NCBI GenBank assembly: GCA_046351215.1
Contig: JAXLYX010000005.1
Location: forward strand, 310,001 to 374,000
Direction of reading: 5' to 3'
Length of the DNA: 64,000 nt
Source of the DNA: JAXLYX01 sp046351215
GTDB lineage: Bacteria; Myxococcota_A; Polyangia; Polyangiales; Houyiibacteriaceae
Part shown: positions 41,269 to 52,214 of the stretch, in pieces
Layout: the number at the start of each line of letters is the position of its first letter
How positions within the stretch are numbered: position 1 is the first letter of the stretch
The notes under the pieces: generated by a model
Database searches by the model: none
Told to the model about the DNA's origin: nothing
The model's input: only the letters and a program-made list of their open reading frames with translations
Program-made: the position numbers and the translations under genes

Positions 41269-44231
41269 CACGGGGCTCCGCCCCTTCCTCCCGCGAGCGA
41301 GGCCGCCTCGGACGCGAGCGAGGCGTCGAGGGCCACGGCGCGTCGGGCCGCGGCCTCCCCCTCGGGACGGCGACCGAGCGCCGCGAGGGCCCGGGCCCGA
41401 TCGAGCTCGATCCGGGCTTCTCCGTCGCGCCCGAGGACGAGCGCCGAGTCGAGCTCGAAGAGCGCGTCGGCCGGACGGTCGAGCTCGAGGTACGCGCTCC
41501 CGAGCCCCGTGTGCAGCGCCCTCCGCTCCGGGTCGACGAAGAGCGACCGCTCGCCGATCGCCACGATCGCGCGGGCGTCGTGGGCCGCGACCGCGCGGTC
41601 GAAGAGGGCCGCGTGGCTCTCGCGATCGTGCTCGTCGTTCGCCGCGATCGCCGCGAGCGACGTCCCGACCAGGGCGTCGTCGTTCGTCCTGCGCGCGATC
41701 TCGAGGAGCCCCTCGTGGGCCTCGGTCCGCTCGGGCTCGAGCCGCGTCGCCGCCTCGAGCGCAGCCCGTGCTTCCGCGAGGCCGTCGCGCGCGAAGGCGA
41801 GACGCGCGAGCAGCAGGCGGAGCTCGTACCCGTCGGCACCGGCCTCGAGGATCCGCCGGAGATGCGTCTCGGCGGAAGCGGGGTCGCGGCCGGCGACCGC
41901 GAGGCGAGCGAGCACGTAGTGCGCGACCTTCTCGTCCCGATCCAGCGCGAGCGCGGCCTCGGCCTCGGCGGCCGCCTCCGCCGCTCGCCCCGCGACGAGG
42001 AGGGCCGCGGCGTGGGCCGCACGCGCTCCCGCGTCGCGCGCGCTCGCCCGAGCGGCCCGGGCCCGGGCCTCGAGATCGCGGTAGGCGGCGAGGTCGGTTC
42101 GGAACCGACCGTCGAAGCGGCGGAGGCGCTCGAGGGTCGACCGTCGGAAGTCGGCGTCGATCGCCTCGACCGACACCGAGAGGGCGCGCTCGAGGACCGT
42201 GGCGGTCGGCAGATCCTCGGCGAAGAGTCGGAGCATGCGGACGAGGGCGTCGAAGCCGAACCGGCGTTCGAGGTAGGCGACGAGCTCGGCGCCGGCGTAG
42301 TAGGCGGTCACGAGGTCCGCGGCCGACGGAGCCTCGGTGAACGCCTCGTTCAGACGCGCGAGCGGCGGCAGGCGGCCGTCGGCGAGGAGCGCGTAGAGGG
42401 CGTGGTCGAGCTCCGATCGGAACTCGGCTCGGAAGCGTCGGGCCTCGACCTCGGCGAGCCCCTCGGTGAACCAGCGCGGCACGCGGTTCCGCGAGAGCTC
42501 GATGTGGAAGACGTGGGCGAGCTCGTGCACGGTGATGTGCCCCCAGTTGTAGGGGCCCGCGCGAGGCGAGAGCGCGGTCACGACACGACCGAAGCAGACC
42601 CCCTGCACACCGAGGTTCGGCAGGCCCGTCGTCCGGAGCGAGAAGTGGCGGCTGTCCGAGTAGAGCTCGAAGCGGAGCGGCTCCTCGGGCCGGACCCCGT
42701 ACCGCGCGACCATGTCGGCGTACGCCCGTTCGAGCGTCCCCGGCACGTAGCGCTCGAGCACGGCACGCTCGTCCCGATGGAAGCGGAAGCGGAAGGGGCC
42801 GCGGTCCACCCAGACGTACTCGACCGGCACGATGTCGTCGTAGAGGTTCAGCGTGTTGAAGACCTGGACGTTGTAGTGGTCCCGATCCCAGGCCTCGCGG
42901 AGGGCCGCGAGGCCTTCGTCCTCGTCCCCGAGCCGCAGGAGGTTCTGCCCGAGCATCGCGTACGCCAGCTCGTCCTCGGGATCGAGGCGCAGCGCCTCGC
43001 GCGCGAAGCGCACGAGATCGGGATAGCGATGCTCCCACTCGGCGAAGCGGGCGAGGGTCGCGTAGAAGCGCGAGTAACGCGGATGGACGGCGAGGACGGC
43101 CCGCTTCGCGCGCTCGTACCCGGAGCGATCGCCGCGGAGGTAGGCGACGGCGGCGCGCGTCGAGAGCGCCTCGAGGTCCTTCGGATCCGTCGCGAGGGCC
43201 CGGTCGAGATGCGCGTCGGCCGCCTCGAAATCGAGCTCCAGGAGCGAGAGGAACGCGCGCGTCACGTGCGCCGCGACGAGGCCGGGATCGATCGCGAGCG
43301 CGGCGTCGATCGCGTGGCTCGCCGCGTCTCCGTCGAGTCCCTGCTCGAGCCGGACCCGGGCGAGGAGGGCCTGTGCCGAGGGATCCCGCGGGTTCTCGGC
43401 GAGGGCGTCACGGAGACATTCCTCCGCGTGACCGAGGTCGTACTTCGCGAGGAAGAGCCTCGCCCACTCCACCTGCGTCTCCGCGCGATGGCGGTCGGCG
43501 CGCGCGGCCTCGGAGAAGGCCTGGTTCGCGTCGCGCACGCTCCCGAGGGCCCAGGCGGCGATCGCGACGTAGGAGAGTCCCTCGGCGTCCGAGCCCGCGA
43601 TTCGCTCGTCGTTGTAGGCGTCGGCGAGCCGTCGATAGAGCGGGATCGCGTCCGCGTGCCTCCCTCGACGGTCGAGCACGCGCGCGAGGACGATCCGGGC
43701 ACGGTGCGCGCTCGCCTCGTCGACGAGCGGCCTCAGGACGCGCTCGGCGGACGCGAGGTCGCCGCGCGCCGCGTGGCATTCCCCCGCGAGCGTCAGCGCC
43801 TCGACGCGGAGCGAGGGAGCGCGTGCGAGCGCTTCGGCTTCCCGGGCGGCCTCGTCGTGCCGCCCGCGGACGAACGCGAGACGTGCGCCGACGAGCCGGT
43901 AACGGAGGGCCTGGTCGCCTTCGTGCGGAGCGGCGACGGCCGCCGCGACCTCGTCGTGGAAGCCACGGCGGAGCGCGGCGAGCGCTTCCTCGGCGGAGGC
44001 GATCCGCGGCGCCGGTCGGGGCGGGACGACGCCGGCGGTCGCGCTCTCGGCGAGCGGCGGGAGCTCGACGCCGAGGAGCCCGCGGTCGCCCCGGGAGGAC
44101 GACGCGGGCGCCGTGGCGACGGGTGCGGACGGACGCACGCTCGATCCGACGCGCGCCGGCGCCTTGGCGCAGGCGACGAAGACGAACGTCGCAGCGATCC
44201 ATGCGATCCCGGGGCTCGGCCGTCCCACCAT
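41268..44231 (-). CDS. Large TPR lipoprotein with zinc-metalloprotease motif (peptidase MA-like)
   Basis: 987 aa. Lipobox FVFVAC with Cys21. Residues about 90-470 and 700-970 are TPR-type helical repeats (A..a....a...P pattern); between them is a protease-like domain with the zinc motif HELAH (569-573) followed by WFTEGLAEVEARRF, whose Glu is the likely third ligand, as in the peptidase MA/gluzincin group. Predicted to be membrane-anchored and exposed outside the cytoplasm, where the repeats could hold substrates or partners. Translation is coupled to the histidine kinase gene (TGATG), suggesting a signalling link (inference). Confidence 0.85.
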   Translation of the reverse strand: MVGRPSPGIAWIAATFVFVACAKAPARVGSSVRPSAPVATAPASSSRGDRGLLGVELPPLAESATAGVVPPRPAPRIASAEEALAALRRGFHDEVAAAVAAPHEGDQALRYRLVGARLAFVRGRHDEAAREAEALARAPSLRVEALTLAGECHAARGDLASAERVLRPLVDEASAHRARIVLARVLDRRGRHADAIPLYRRLADAYNDERIAGSDAEGLSYVAIAAWALGSVRDANQAFSEAARADRHRAETQVEWARLFLAKYDLGHAEECLRDALAENPRDPSAQALLARVRLEQGLDGDAASHAIDAALAIDPGLVAAHVTRAFLSLLELDFEAADAHLDRALATDPKDLEALSTRAAVAYLRGDRSGYERAKRAVLAVHPRYSRFYATLARFAEWEHRYPDLVRFAREALRLDPEDELAYAMLGQNLLRLGDEDEGLAALREAWDRDHYNVQVFNTLNLYDDIVPVEYVWVDRGPFRFRFHRDERAVLERYVPGTLERAYADMVARYGVRPEEPLRFELYSDSRHFSLRTTGLPNLGVQGVCFGRVVTALSPRAGPYNWGHITVHELAHVFHIELSRNRVPRWFTEGLAEVEARRFRAEFRSELDHALYALLADGRLPPLARLNEAFTEAPSAADLVTAYYAGAELVAYLERRFGFDALVRMLRLFAEDLPTATVLERALSVSVEAIDADFRRSTLERLRRFDGRFRTDLAAYRDLEARARAARASARDAGARAAHAAALLVAGRAAEAAAEAEAALALDRDEKVAHYVLARLAVAGRDPASAETHLRRILEAGADGYELRLLLARLAFARDGLAEARAALEAATRLEPERTEAHEGLLEIARRTNDDALVGTSLAAIAANDEHDRESHAALFDRAVAAHDARAIVAIGERSLFVDPERRALHTGLGSAYLELDRPADALFELDSALVLGRDGEARIELDRARALAALGRRPEGEAAARRAVALDASLASEAASLAGGRGGAP

Positions 44232-44322
44232 CCGGCGAGTCTACCCTCGCCACCGCGGACGGGCCCGGGAACCGTGCTCGAATCCCTCCCCAAGCGCGTC
44301 CGGCCGTGTGTACGATGGCGCG

Positions 44323-44877
44323 ATGGAACCGGAATCGCCGTCGATCGCGACGTACGAGGACTTCCTGCGCGCCGCGATCCGGCGGTATTGGGAGTCGTCG
44401 GGCGCGAGCAAGGCCACGTTCCTCGCACTCCTCCTCGCGACCGAGGATGCGTGGAAGGTCGACTACGAGGGGAAGGCGCAGGGCGTCCCGAAGCCCCTCC
44501 TCGCGGGCGCCGCCGGCGTCGCCACGATGGGCGTGCTGCTCCGCTTCCTGGCCTCGGGCCCACTCGACTTCCTGCTCTCCGGGCTCGCCGTCGGCTCGCT
44601 CCTCGCCGTCTACACGACCGAGCACGAGGCCATCCGGGCGAAGGCGGGGGCGATGGAGCCGCTCGTCGAGCGGCATCGCGTCGAGTTCGAGGAGCTGCGC
44701 GAGGAACGCCGGAGGCGGCACATCCGCGACGCCCAATGGGACCTGATGATGCAGGGGCTGATGGGTCAGGTGCTCGACGAGCTCCACGAGGCGCCCGTGG
44801 GGCACGATCCCGCGAGCATCTCGGGCTTCGCCGAGCACGTGCACACCCCCACGATCGTCCCGCCGAGCGAGGACTGA
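44323..44877 (+). CDS. Small membrane protein of unknown function
   Basis: 184 aa from ATG 44323. A soluble N-terminus, then two hydrophobic helices (LLAGAAGVATMGVLLRFL and FLLSGLAVGSLLAVYTT) and a charged, probably coiled-coil helix (residues about 110-145: HRVEFEELREERRRRHIRD). No family recognised. Divergent from the TPR peptidase gene with 91 bases between the starts, and convergent with ppk 7 bases away. Confidence 0.7.
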   Translation: MEPESPSIATYEDFLRAAIRRYWESSGASKATFLALLLATEDAWKVDYEGKAQGVPKPLLAGAAGVATMGVLLRFLASGPLDFLLSGLAVGSLLAVYTTEHEAIRAKAGAMEPLVERHRVEFEELREERRRRHIRDAQWDLMMQGLMGQVLDELHEAPVGHDPASISGFAEHVHTPTIVPPSED

Positions 44878-44884
44878 GCGGAGC

Positions 44885-47194
44885 TCACTCGCCGGGCGTC
44901 GGGGGCTCGTCGGGACGGGGACCGCCGAGCGCGTTCGTGTTCGCGCTCGGACCGGGCGCGCCCGGCTTGGCCTCGCTCGGGCGCGTGCGGACCGGACGCA
45001 CGAGGAACGGCCGCGCCTCGCGGGCCTTCTGCGCGGCCTCGGAGACCGTCCGAAGCGCGACCTCCCCGAAACGACGCTGGCTCCGGATGGTGGGAGCGCC
45101 GTCCTCGGCCGAGAGGCGCTCCTGCGTCCCGTCGGGCAGGAGCCGGCTCGCCTTCGCGTTGTCCTCGAGCGTGATGCCGAGGATCTCGTCGATCACGCGG
45201 GCCTTCACCGCCTCGCTCTCGATCGGGAACATGACCTCGACGCGGCGGATGAAGTTCCTCGGCATCCAATCCGCGCTCGAGGCATACACCTCGCGCCTTC
45301 CGCCGGCCTCGAAGAAGAAGATGCGGCTGTGCTCGAGGAAGCGATCCACGACGCGGACGACCCGGATGTGCTCCGAGAGCCCCGGGAGCCCGGGCCGGAG
45401 GCAGCAGATGCCCCGAACGATCAGATCGATCGAGACCCCCGCCTGCGACGCACGGTAGAGGGCCAGGATCACGTCGGGGTCGACGAGGGAATTCATCTTC
45501 GCGACGATGCGCGCAGGCCGCCCCGCGCGCGCGTTCGCGGCCTCGCGTTCGATGAGGGCGAGCACCCGCTCGTGGAGGCCGAGCGGCGCCACGACGAGCT
45601 TCTGCCAGGTCTCGGGCGCGGTGCAGGCCGTGAGGAGGTTGAAGAGCGCCGACGCGTCGACGCCGAAGTCCGGGCGGGCCGTGAAGAAGCTGACGTCCGT
45701 GTAGAGACGCGCCGTGGTCGGGTTGTAGTTGCCGGTGCCGAGGTGCACGTAGCGACGGAGCTTCCCCCCCTCGCGACGCACGACGAGCATCACCTTCGCG
45801 TGCGTCTTGAGGCCGACGAGACCGTAGACGACGTGGACGCCCGCCTCCTCGAGCTTGCGGGCCCAGAGGATGTTGTTCTCCTCGTCGAACCGCGCCTTGA
45901 TCTCGACGAGCGCCGTGACCTGCTTGCCGGTCTCTGCGGCGCGGACGAGCGCCTTCACGATCGGGCTGTCGCCGCTCGTGCGGTAGAGCGTCTGCTTGAT
46001 CGCGAGGACGTCGGGATCGGTCGCGGCCCGCTCGAGCAGCTCCACCACCGGGTCGAAGGACTCGTAGGGATGGTGGAGGAGCACGTCGCCCTCGGCGATG
46101 CGCTCGAAGATGTCGTCGCAGTCCGCGAAGGACGGCGAATGGACGGGGGTCCACGGAGGGTCGCGCAGCTCGCGTCGATGCGAGAGCGGCTGACCGAGCG
46201 CGGCGAGATCGGAGAACGCCAGCGGACCGTCGACGTGGAAGACGAACGGACGCTCCACCTCGAGCGAGTCGCGCAGGAGCGCGAGCGCCTCCGGCGGGCA
46301 GGTCGAGCTGACCGCCAGGCCGACCACGTTCCCTCGGTCGCGACGGCGGACCTCTTCCTTGATCATCTCGAGGAGATCCTCGGCCTCGTCCTCCTCGATG
46401 GTGAGGTCGGTGTCGCGCACGACGCGGAACGCCCAGGCGCCGATGCATCGCACGCCCCGGAAGAGCTCGCCCGCGTGCTCGGCGACGAGGTCCTCGAGCA
46501 ACACGAACGCGTGCGGCGCCTCGGGGGACTGGACCGCGAGCAGCCGCGGGAGCACGGGGGGCACCTGCACGACGGCGAAGGCCGGATGCTCGGGGCGTTC
46601 GCCGGCGAGCATGACGACGAGGTTCAGGCTCCGGTTCGGCACGTGCGGGAACGGGTGCCCGGGATCGATCGCGAGCGGGGTGAGGATCGGATGGACCTGC
46701 TCGAAGAAATGCTCGCGCAGCTTCGCGCGTTGCATGGCGTCGAGAGAGCCCGGATGCGTGAGGACGACGCCCTCGCGCCGCAGCTCCGGAGCGAGCTCGC
46801 GCTGCACGGCGAGCGCCATCTCGTCGAGCATCCGCTGCGTCCGGCTGGCGATCACCTCGAGCTGCTCGGAGGCCGTCATCCCGTCCGCCGGGAGCTCGGC
46901 GACCTTGTTCGTCCGCTGCTCCACGAGGCCCGCGACCCGGACCATGAAGAATTCGTCGAGGTTGTTCGCCGCGATCGCGAGGAACTTCAGCCGCTCGAGG
47001 AGCGGCACGGACGGATCCCGGGCCTCGTCGAGGACGCGCTGGTTGAACTCCAACCAGGAGAGCTCGCGATTGAAGAAGAGCTCGGGACGGGGCACTGCCA
47101 CGAGATCCATGCTCGGCCGGGAGACCTCGGGTTCGCTAGGGCTTTCGACCGACTCGGCGGCGAGCTCGGCGCTCGGGGAAGACATGCGTGGCAT
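44885..47194 (-). CDS. ppk1: Polyphosphate kinase 1
   Basis: 769 aa from ATG 47194; ATG 47185 is equally possible, and neither has a clear ribosome site. PPK1 landmarks: N-terminal ELFFNRELSWLEFNQRVL, PHVPNRSLN, the HHPYESFDPVV segment, the autophosphorylated His465 in LKTHAKVMLV, HLGTGNYNP and the C-terminal SADWMPRNFIRRVEVMFP. It polymerises the gamma phosphate of ATP into polyphosphate at the membrane. The C-terminal 80 residues are a Pro/Arg-rich extension. A possible Pho box lies about 70 bases upstream. Polyphosphate links to stress and alarmone signalling. Confidence 0.95.
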   Translation of the reverse strand: MPRMSSPSAELAAESVESPSEPEVSRPSMDLVAVPRPELFFNRELSWLEFNQRVLDEARDPSVPLLERLKFLAIAANNLDEFFMVRVAGLVEQRTNKVAELPADGMTASEQLEVIASRTQRMLDEMALAVQRELAPELRREGVVLTHPGSLDAMQRAKLREHFFEQVHPILTPLAIDPGHPFPHVPNRSLNLVVMLAGERPEHPAFAVVQVPPVLPRLLAVQSPEAPHAFVLLEDLVAEHAGELFRGVRCIGAWAFRVVRDTDLTIEEDEAEDLLEMIKEEVRRRDRGNVVGLAVSSTCPPEALALLRDSLEVERPFVFHVDGPLAFSDLAALGQPLSHRRELRDPPWTPVHSPSFADCDDIFERIAEGDVLLHHPYESFDPVVELLERAATDPDVLAIKQTLYRTSGDSPIVKALVRAAETGKQVTALVEIKARFDEENNILWARKLEEAGVHVVYGLVGLKTHAKVMLVVRREGGKLRRYVHLGTGNYNPTTARLYTDVSFFTARPDFGVDASALFNLLTACTAPETWQKLVVAPLGLHERVLALIEREAANARAGRPARIVAKMNSLVDPDVILALYRASQAGVSIDLIVRGICCLRPGLPGLSEHIRVVRVVDRFLEHSRIFFFEAGGRREVYASSADWMPRNFIRRVEVMFPIESEAVKARVIDEILGITLEDNAKASRLLPDGTQERLSAEDGAPTIRSQRRFGEVALRTVSEAAQKAREARPFLVRPVRTRPSEAKPGAPGPSANTNALGGPRPDEPPTPGE

Positions 47195-47262
47195 TCCCGT
47201 TCGCCGCGGGTTCCGCCGGCGAAACGAGTCTCCTACATCCTCCCTAGCACCGGATCCGTCAA

Positions 47263-47280
47263 GTGAACGACAAGTGACGG
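47263..47280 (-). promoter_or_regulatory. Possible Pho box upstream of ppk1
   Basis: Read on the reverse strand, CCGTCAC and CGTTCAC are separated by 4 bases, the 7-4-7 layout of a PhoB site (consensus CTGTCAT twice); 5 and 4 of 7 positions match. The underlying direct repeat TCACTTG recurs exactly 11 bases apart. TTGACG, a good -35 box, follows directly. ppk genes in other proteobacteria are PhoB targets. Confidence 0.4.
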
Positions 47281-47389
47281 CAGGCTCGTCCGGACGGCGG
47301 AGGTCAGCGAAACCAGACGGGTTTCGTGTGTCGACGCCGAGCGGATCGGCGCCTCGGCTGAACAAACGCACCGACCGCGTCCGTGGACG

Positions 47390-48370
47390 TCAGCCCGTGG
47401 ACGAGCGCCGCTCCGCGAAGGACGTCGGCGGGAGGAGGCGCCCACCCCAGGTGAGCCGATCGAGCCAGGCCATGGGGGGCGCGGGGGCTTCCTCCCCGCG
47501 CTCGAGCACGCCGCGGACGAGCGGCATCATCTTCCGGAGCGCGTGCCGCACGAAGGCCTCGCCGCTCGCGGCGTTCGCGTAGGCGGGCTCGCTGGTGTAG
47601 CCGGGAAAGGGATCGAGCTCGCCCCAGCCCGCGGCGAGGGCCGCGAGCTCGAGCTCCCGGGAGAGCCCGGTGCGGCCCGAGAGCCGCGCCGCGTGCGCGA
47701 GGGCTCGGAGGCCCGGGTCCGGCGCGATGGCGGGACATGCCGGGAGCGAGAGGTGACCGTCGACCGTGTGGGGCGCGAGGGCGAGCGCCATCGACGTCTC
47801 GAAGAAGCCGGCGTGGAAGTCCTCGTGAAGGCGCGCGGAGAGCCGGGCCCGCGCCTCCGCGTCCGCCACGGGCTCGAGGGCGTCGGCGTACTCGGAGGGA
47901 TCGACGAGCTGCACGAGGGACGAGAGGACGAGGCCGAGGGGGGCGATCGCGCGCACCCCGCGCGTGCCGAGGTACCGGACGGCCGCGTCGAGGGCGAGGT
48001 TGTGCAGGGGCCCTCCGTGGAACGTCATCAGCACCACGCGTCGGGCGCCGAGCTCCGCGAGCGAGCGTGCCGTCTCGAGCACGAGCTCCTTCTCCGTGCG
48101 CGCGTCGATCACGCGCGAGCCGCTCCCCTTGCACGCCTCGTGTCCGATCTCGAGATCGTCGGCGAGCACGAGCGGCCAATCGGGATGATCCGGGGCGAGC
48201 TCGGCGTGGATGCGACGGCAGAGCCCGAGCGCGACCCAGCGGTCGTTGTGCAGCGAGAGGTGGGGCCCGTGGTACTCGACCGGGTTCACCGTGACGTAGA
48301 CGGGCACGCCGGTCGCGAGGAGCGCCGCCGCCTTCCGGTGCGGGAGATCGAGGAGCGAGACGGTCTGCAT
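47390..48370 (-). CDS. Creatininase-family amidohydrolase
   Basis: 326 aa. The N-terminal region has the metal-binding pattern VNPVEYHGPHLSLHND (Glu, His, and Asp ligands) and GHEACKGSGSR, then TFHGGPLHNLAL, typical of the creatininase/mycofactocin MftE fold, with further ligands in HEDFHAGFFETSMAL. Family members hydrolyse cyclic or peptide amides using two metal ions. No mycofactocin genes nearby, so the substrate is unknown. Same strand as ppk1, which starts 195 bases downstream behind its own candidate promoter. Confidence 0.8.
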   Translation of the reverse strand: MQTVSLLDLPHRKAAALLATGVPVYVTVNPVEYHGPHLSLHNDRWVALGLCRRIHAELAPDHPDWPLVLADDLEIGHEACKGSGSRVIDARTEKELVLETARSLAELGARRVVLMTFHGGPLHNLALDAAVRYLGTRGVRAIAPLGLVLSSLVQLVDPSEYADALEPVADAEARARLSARLHEDFHAGFFETSMALALAPHTVDGHLSLPACPAIAPDPGLRALAHAARLSGRTGLSRELELAALAAGWGELDPFPGYTSEPAYANAASGEAFVRHALRKMMPLVRGVLERGEEAPAPPMAWLDRLTWGGRLLPPTSFAERRSSTG

Positions 48371-48380
48371 CGGCCCGAGC

Positions 48381-49256
48381 CTACCTTGCTCGGCCCGCGC
48401 CCGCGTGCTCGAGCCGGCGGCGCATGGTGACGTGCGGGATCCCCGCCTCCACGAAGACGTCGGAGGTCCGCTCGAAGCCGGCTCGCTCGTAGAACGGGAT
48501 CGCCGTCCGCTGGGCGTGGAGCACGACCTCCGCGAGCCCCTGCGATCGCGCCTCGTCGAGCAGCGACTCGAGCACGCGTCGGCCGAGCCCCTCGCCCCGG
48601 AGGCTCCGATGCACGGCCATGCGTCCGAGGCGGCCGTCCGGCCCGAGGCGACCCGTCGCGAGCGGCCTGCCGAGGCGGTTCTCGATCACGACGTGGCGCG
48701 CGCGCTCGTCGGCGTCGTCCCACTCGAGCTCCGGCGCGATCCCCTGCTCCCGGACGAAGACGGCCTCGCGCAACGCCCGGGCCGCGGCGCCGAGCTCCGC
48801 GAAGTCGCCGATGCGCGTCTCGAGCATCGGAGCCCCGGCCTCGTAGTCGAGCCAGATGGAGCGCATGCGCTCGTCGATCGGGATCGGCCGGCGCGTCTCC
48901 CGATCGGCGAAGACGCAGACCATCTCGAACGAGACCAGCGGCTTCTCGCCGAGGAACGCGCAGGCTTCGTAGACGAGCGAGGTCCGTCCGAAGCGGGCGG
49001 TCCGGAGGCCGACCTCGATGGAGTCGTCGAAGCGCGCGGGCGCGTGGTACTCGAGCGTCGTCTTCTTCACGAAGAACTCGCCGTCGAGCAGCTCGAGCGA
49101 TTCGTCGTACGGGAGCCCGAGACCCCGGTAGTGCGCCGTGACGGCGTCGTCGAGGTAGGTGAGGTAGTGCCCGTTGAAGACGATCGCCTGGGGATCGACG
49201 TCCGCCCAGCGGACGCGGAGGCGATGGAGGGTGCGGTAGCCGTCGCGCGAGAGCAT
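48381..49256 (-). CDS. Fusion of a 4HBT acyl-CoA thioesterase and a GNAT acetyltransferase
   Basis: 291 aa from ATG 49256; a GTG at 49310 would add 18 residues. Residues 1-130 are a YbgC/FadM-type hotdog thioesterase with the catalytic-loop Asp in RWADVDPQAIVFNGHYLTYLDD. Residues 150-290 are a GNAT domain: FVREQGIAPELEWDD, ATGRLGPDGRLGRMAVHRSLRGEGLGRRVLE (the acetyl-CoA-binding R/Q-x-x-G-x-G/A is RGEGLG) and FYERAGFE. Having an acyl-CoA hydrolase and an acetyl-CoA-dependent transferase in one chain suggests linked handling of CoA thioesters; substrates unknown. Confidence 0.85.
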   Translation of the reverse strand: MLSRDGYRTLHRLRVRWADVDPQAIVFNGHYLTYLDDAVTAHYRGLGLPYDESLELLDGEFFVKKTTLEYHAPARFDDSIEVGLRTARFGRTSLVYEACAFLGEKPLVSFEMVCVFADRETRRPIPIDERMRSIWLDYEAGAPMLETRIGDFAELGAAARALREAVFVREQGIAPELEWDDADERARHVVIENRLGRPLATGRLGPDGRLGRMAVHRSLRGEGLGRRVLESLLDEARSQGLAEVVLHAQRTAIPFYERAGFERTSDVFVEAGIPHVTMRRRLEHAGAGRAR

Positions 49257-49325
49257 CCGCGAACGGTCCCACGGGCGCGCCGCTCCGTCGACGACCCGAA
49301 AGGCGCGCACGAGGACCGAATCCGT

Positions 49326-49349
49326 CGCCCTCGGTCGATGCCGAGGGCG
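49326..49349 (-). terminator. Strong GC hairpin after pyrG
   Basis: CGCCCTCGG (49326-49334) pairs perfectly with CCGAGGGCG (49341-49349) across a 6-nt loop, starting 9 bases after the pyrG stop. No T-run follows on the reverse strand, as is common in high-GC genomes. Confidence 0.5.
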
Positions 49350-49358
49350 CGCGCGCCC

Positions 49359-51014
<1,656 letters not shown>

Positions 51015-51234
51015 CGCGCGCTCCCGGAGGACGGAGGTTTCGAGCCCAACGTCATACGCCCCCAACGACGCGTCGAACGCAGAGATCGGGGGCGTATCTT
51101 CGGATGTCGCGGTGGACCCATCCGCGGCATCGACGCGCCGACGATAGGAGGGGGATGGGGGGCTGTCAATCCGACCAGTACGCGCGACCGCGCACGAGCG
51201 GGCGCAGGCCCGCGAAACCGCGCATGATGCGGCC

Positions 51235-52050
51235 GTGGACGATTCTTCGAGCGAGGCCCGGAGCGCGGGGAGACGGCCGAGCGGGGCGATCTCGGAGCGC
51301 GCGATCGAGGCCCTGCTCGACGCGACGTACGTCGCGGCCGACGGGGCGGGCCTGCGGGACGAGGACCGCAAGAAGGCGCGCGAGCTCGCGCCGTTGCTCG
51401 AGGAGATCGCGCGCATCGTCGAGCGCGCGTCGCGCAAGGAGCCCTTCGTCCTCGTCGATGCCGCGGCCGGCAAGTCCTACGTCGGGCTCTTCGCCGCGAA
51501 GCTCGTCCTCGAGGCGCTCGGCCGGGAGGGCCGGGTCGTCGCGATCGAGCGGGAGCCGCGGCGGGTCGAGGCGAGCGTGCGGGCCGCCGACCGACTCGGT
51601 CTCTCGTCGCGCTTCGAAGGCATCGTGGCCGACGTGCGCTCCGAGACGGCGTTCCCCTCGTCGCCTTCGCTCGTCGTCGCGCTCCACGCCTGCGGCGAGG
51701 CGGCCGACGCCGTGCTCGAGGCGGCGATCGCGCGGGAGGCGAGGCACCTTCTCCTCGTGCCCTGCTGCACGAGCCACCGCCTGCGCGGGGCGGAGCTCGC
51801 CGAGGCCTGGGCGGCTCCGCTCGGCATCCCGAAGCAGGCCGGGGTGCGCCGCCGCTTCGTCCAGTCGATCGTCGACGCCGAGCGCACCCTCCGCCTCGAG
51901 GCCGCCGGGTACGAGACCGAGGCCGTCGAGCTCGTGCCCCCGAGCGTCACGCCGCACAACCTGCTCTTCCGCGCCCGGAGGGTGCGCGAGCCCGGCCGCA
52001 TGGCGGCCGCCCGGATGCGGCTGGACGCTTTACACGCGGTTTACAAGTAA
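51235..52050 (+). CDS. SAM-dependent methyltransferase (Methyltransf_32-like)
   Basis: 271 aa starting at GTG 51235. The SAM-binding motif FVLVDAAAGKSYVGLFAAK and the VVAIEREPRRVEAS acidic loop are followed by VALHACGEAADAVL and LLLVPCCTSHRLRG, the combination seen in Methyltransf_32-type proteins (relatives of TRMT13/METTL25), whose CC motif lies near the active site. An RNA or small-molecule target is possible; not resolved. It ends with TAA 164 bases before the next gene. Confidence 0.75.
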   Translation: MDDSSSEARSAGRRPSGAISERAIEALLDATYVAADGAGLRDEDRKKARELAPLLEEIARIVERASRKEPFVLVDAAAGKSYVGLFAAKLVLEALGREGRVVAIEREPRRVEASVRAADRLGLSSRFEGIVADVRSETAFPSSPSLVVALHACGEAADAVLEAAIAREARHLLLVPCCTSHRLRGAELAEAWAAPLGIPKQAGVRRRFVQSIVDAERTLRLEAAGYETEAVELVPPSVTPHNLLFRARRVREPGRMAAARMRLDALHAVYK

Positions 52051-52214
52051 AGTCTCCGCGGCGTCTCCATTCGGGTGGAATTCATGGCGAGGCGGCCTTG
52101 ACGAACGGGGTCTCCGCTCGCTACCTGATCGCGTCACGGGGGGTCTTCGGTGAAGGTGTAAACCTCATCGGGGTTCCGTGACGCTGGGTCATGGGTCGCA
52201 CGGAGGTGGGTCGC

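Noticed and set aside
41511..45458. 1315-codon open frame on the plus strand opposite the TPR peptidase and histidine kinase genes
   Set aside because: It is antisense to genes with clear domains; long antisense frames are expected from high GC at third codon positions. Its translation is Arg/Glu/Val-rich without any domain.
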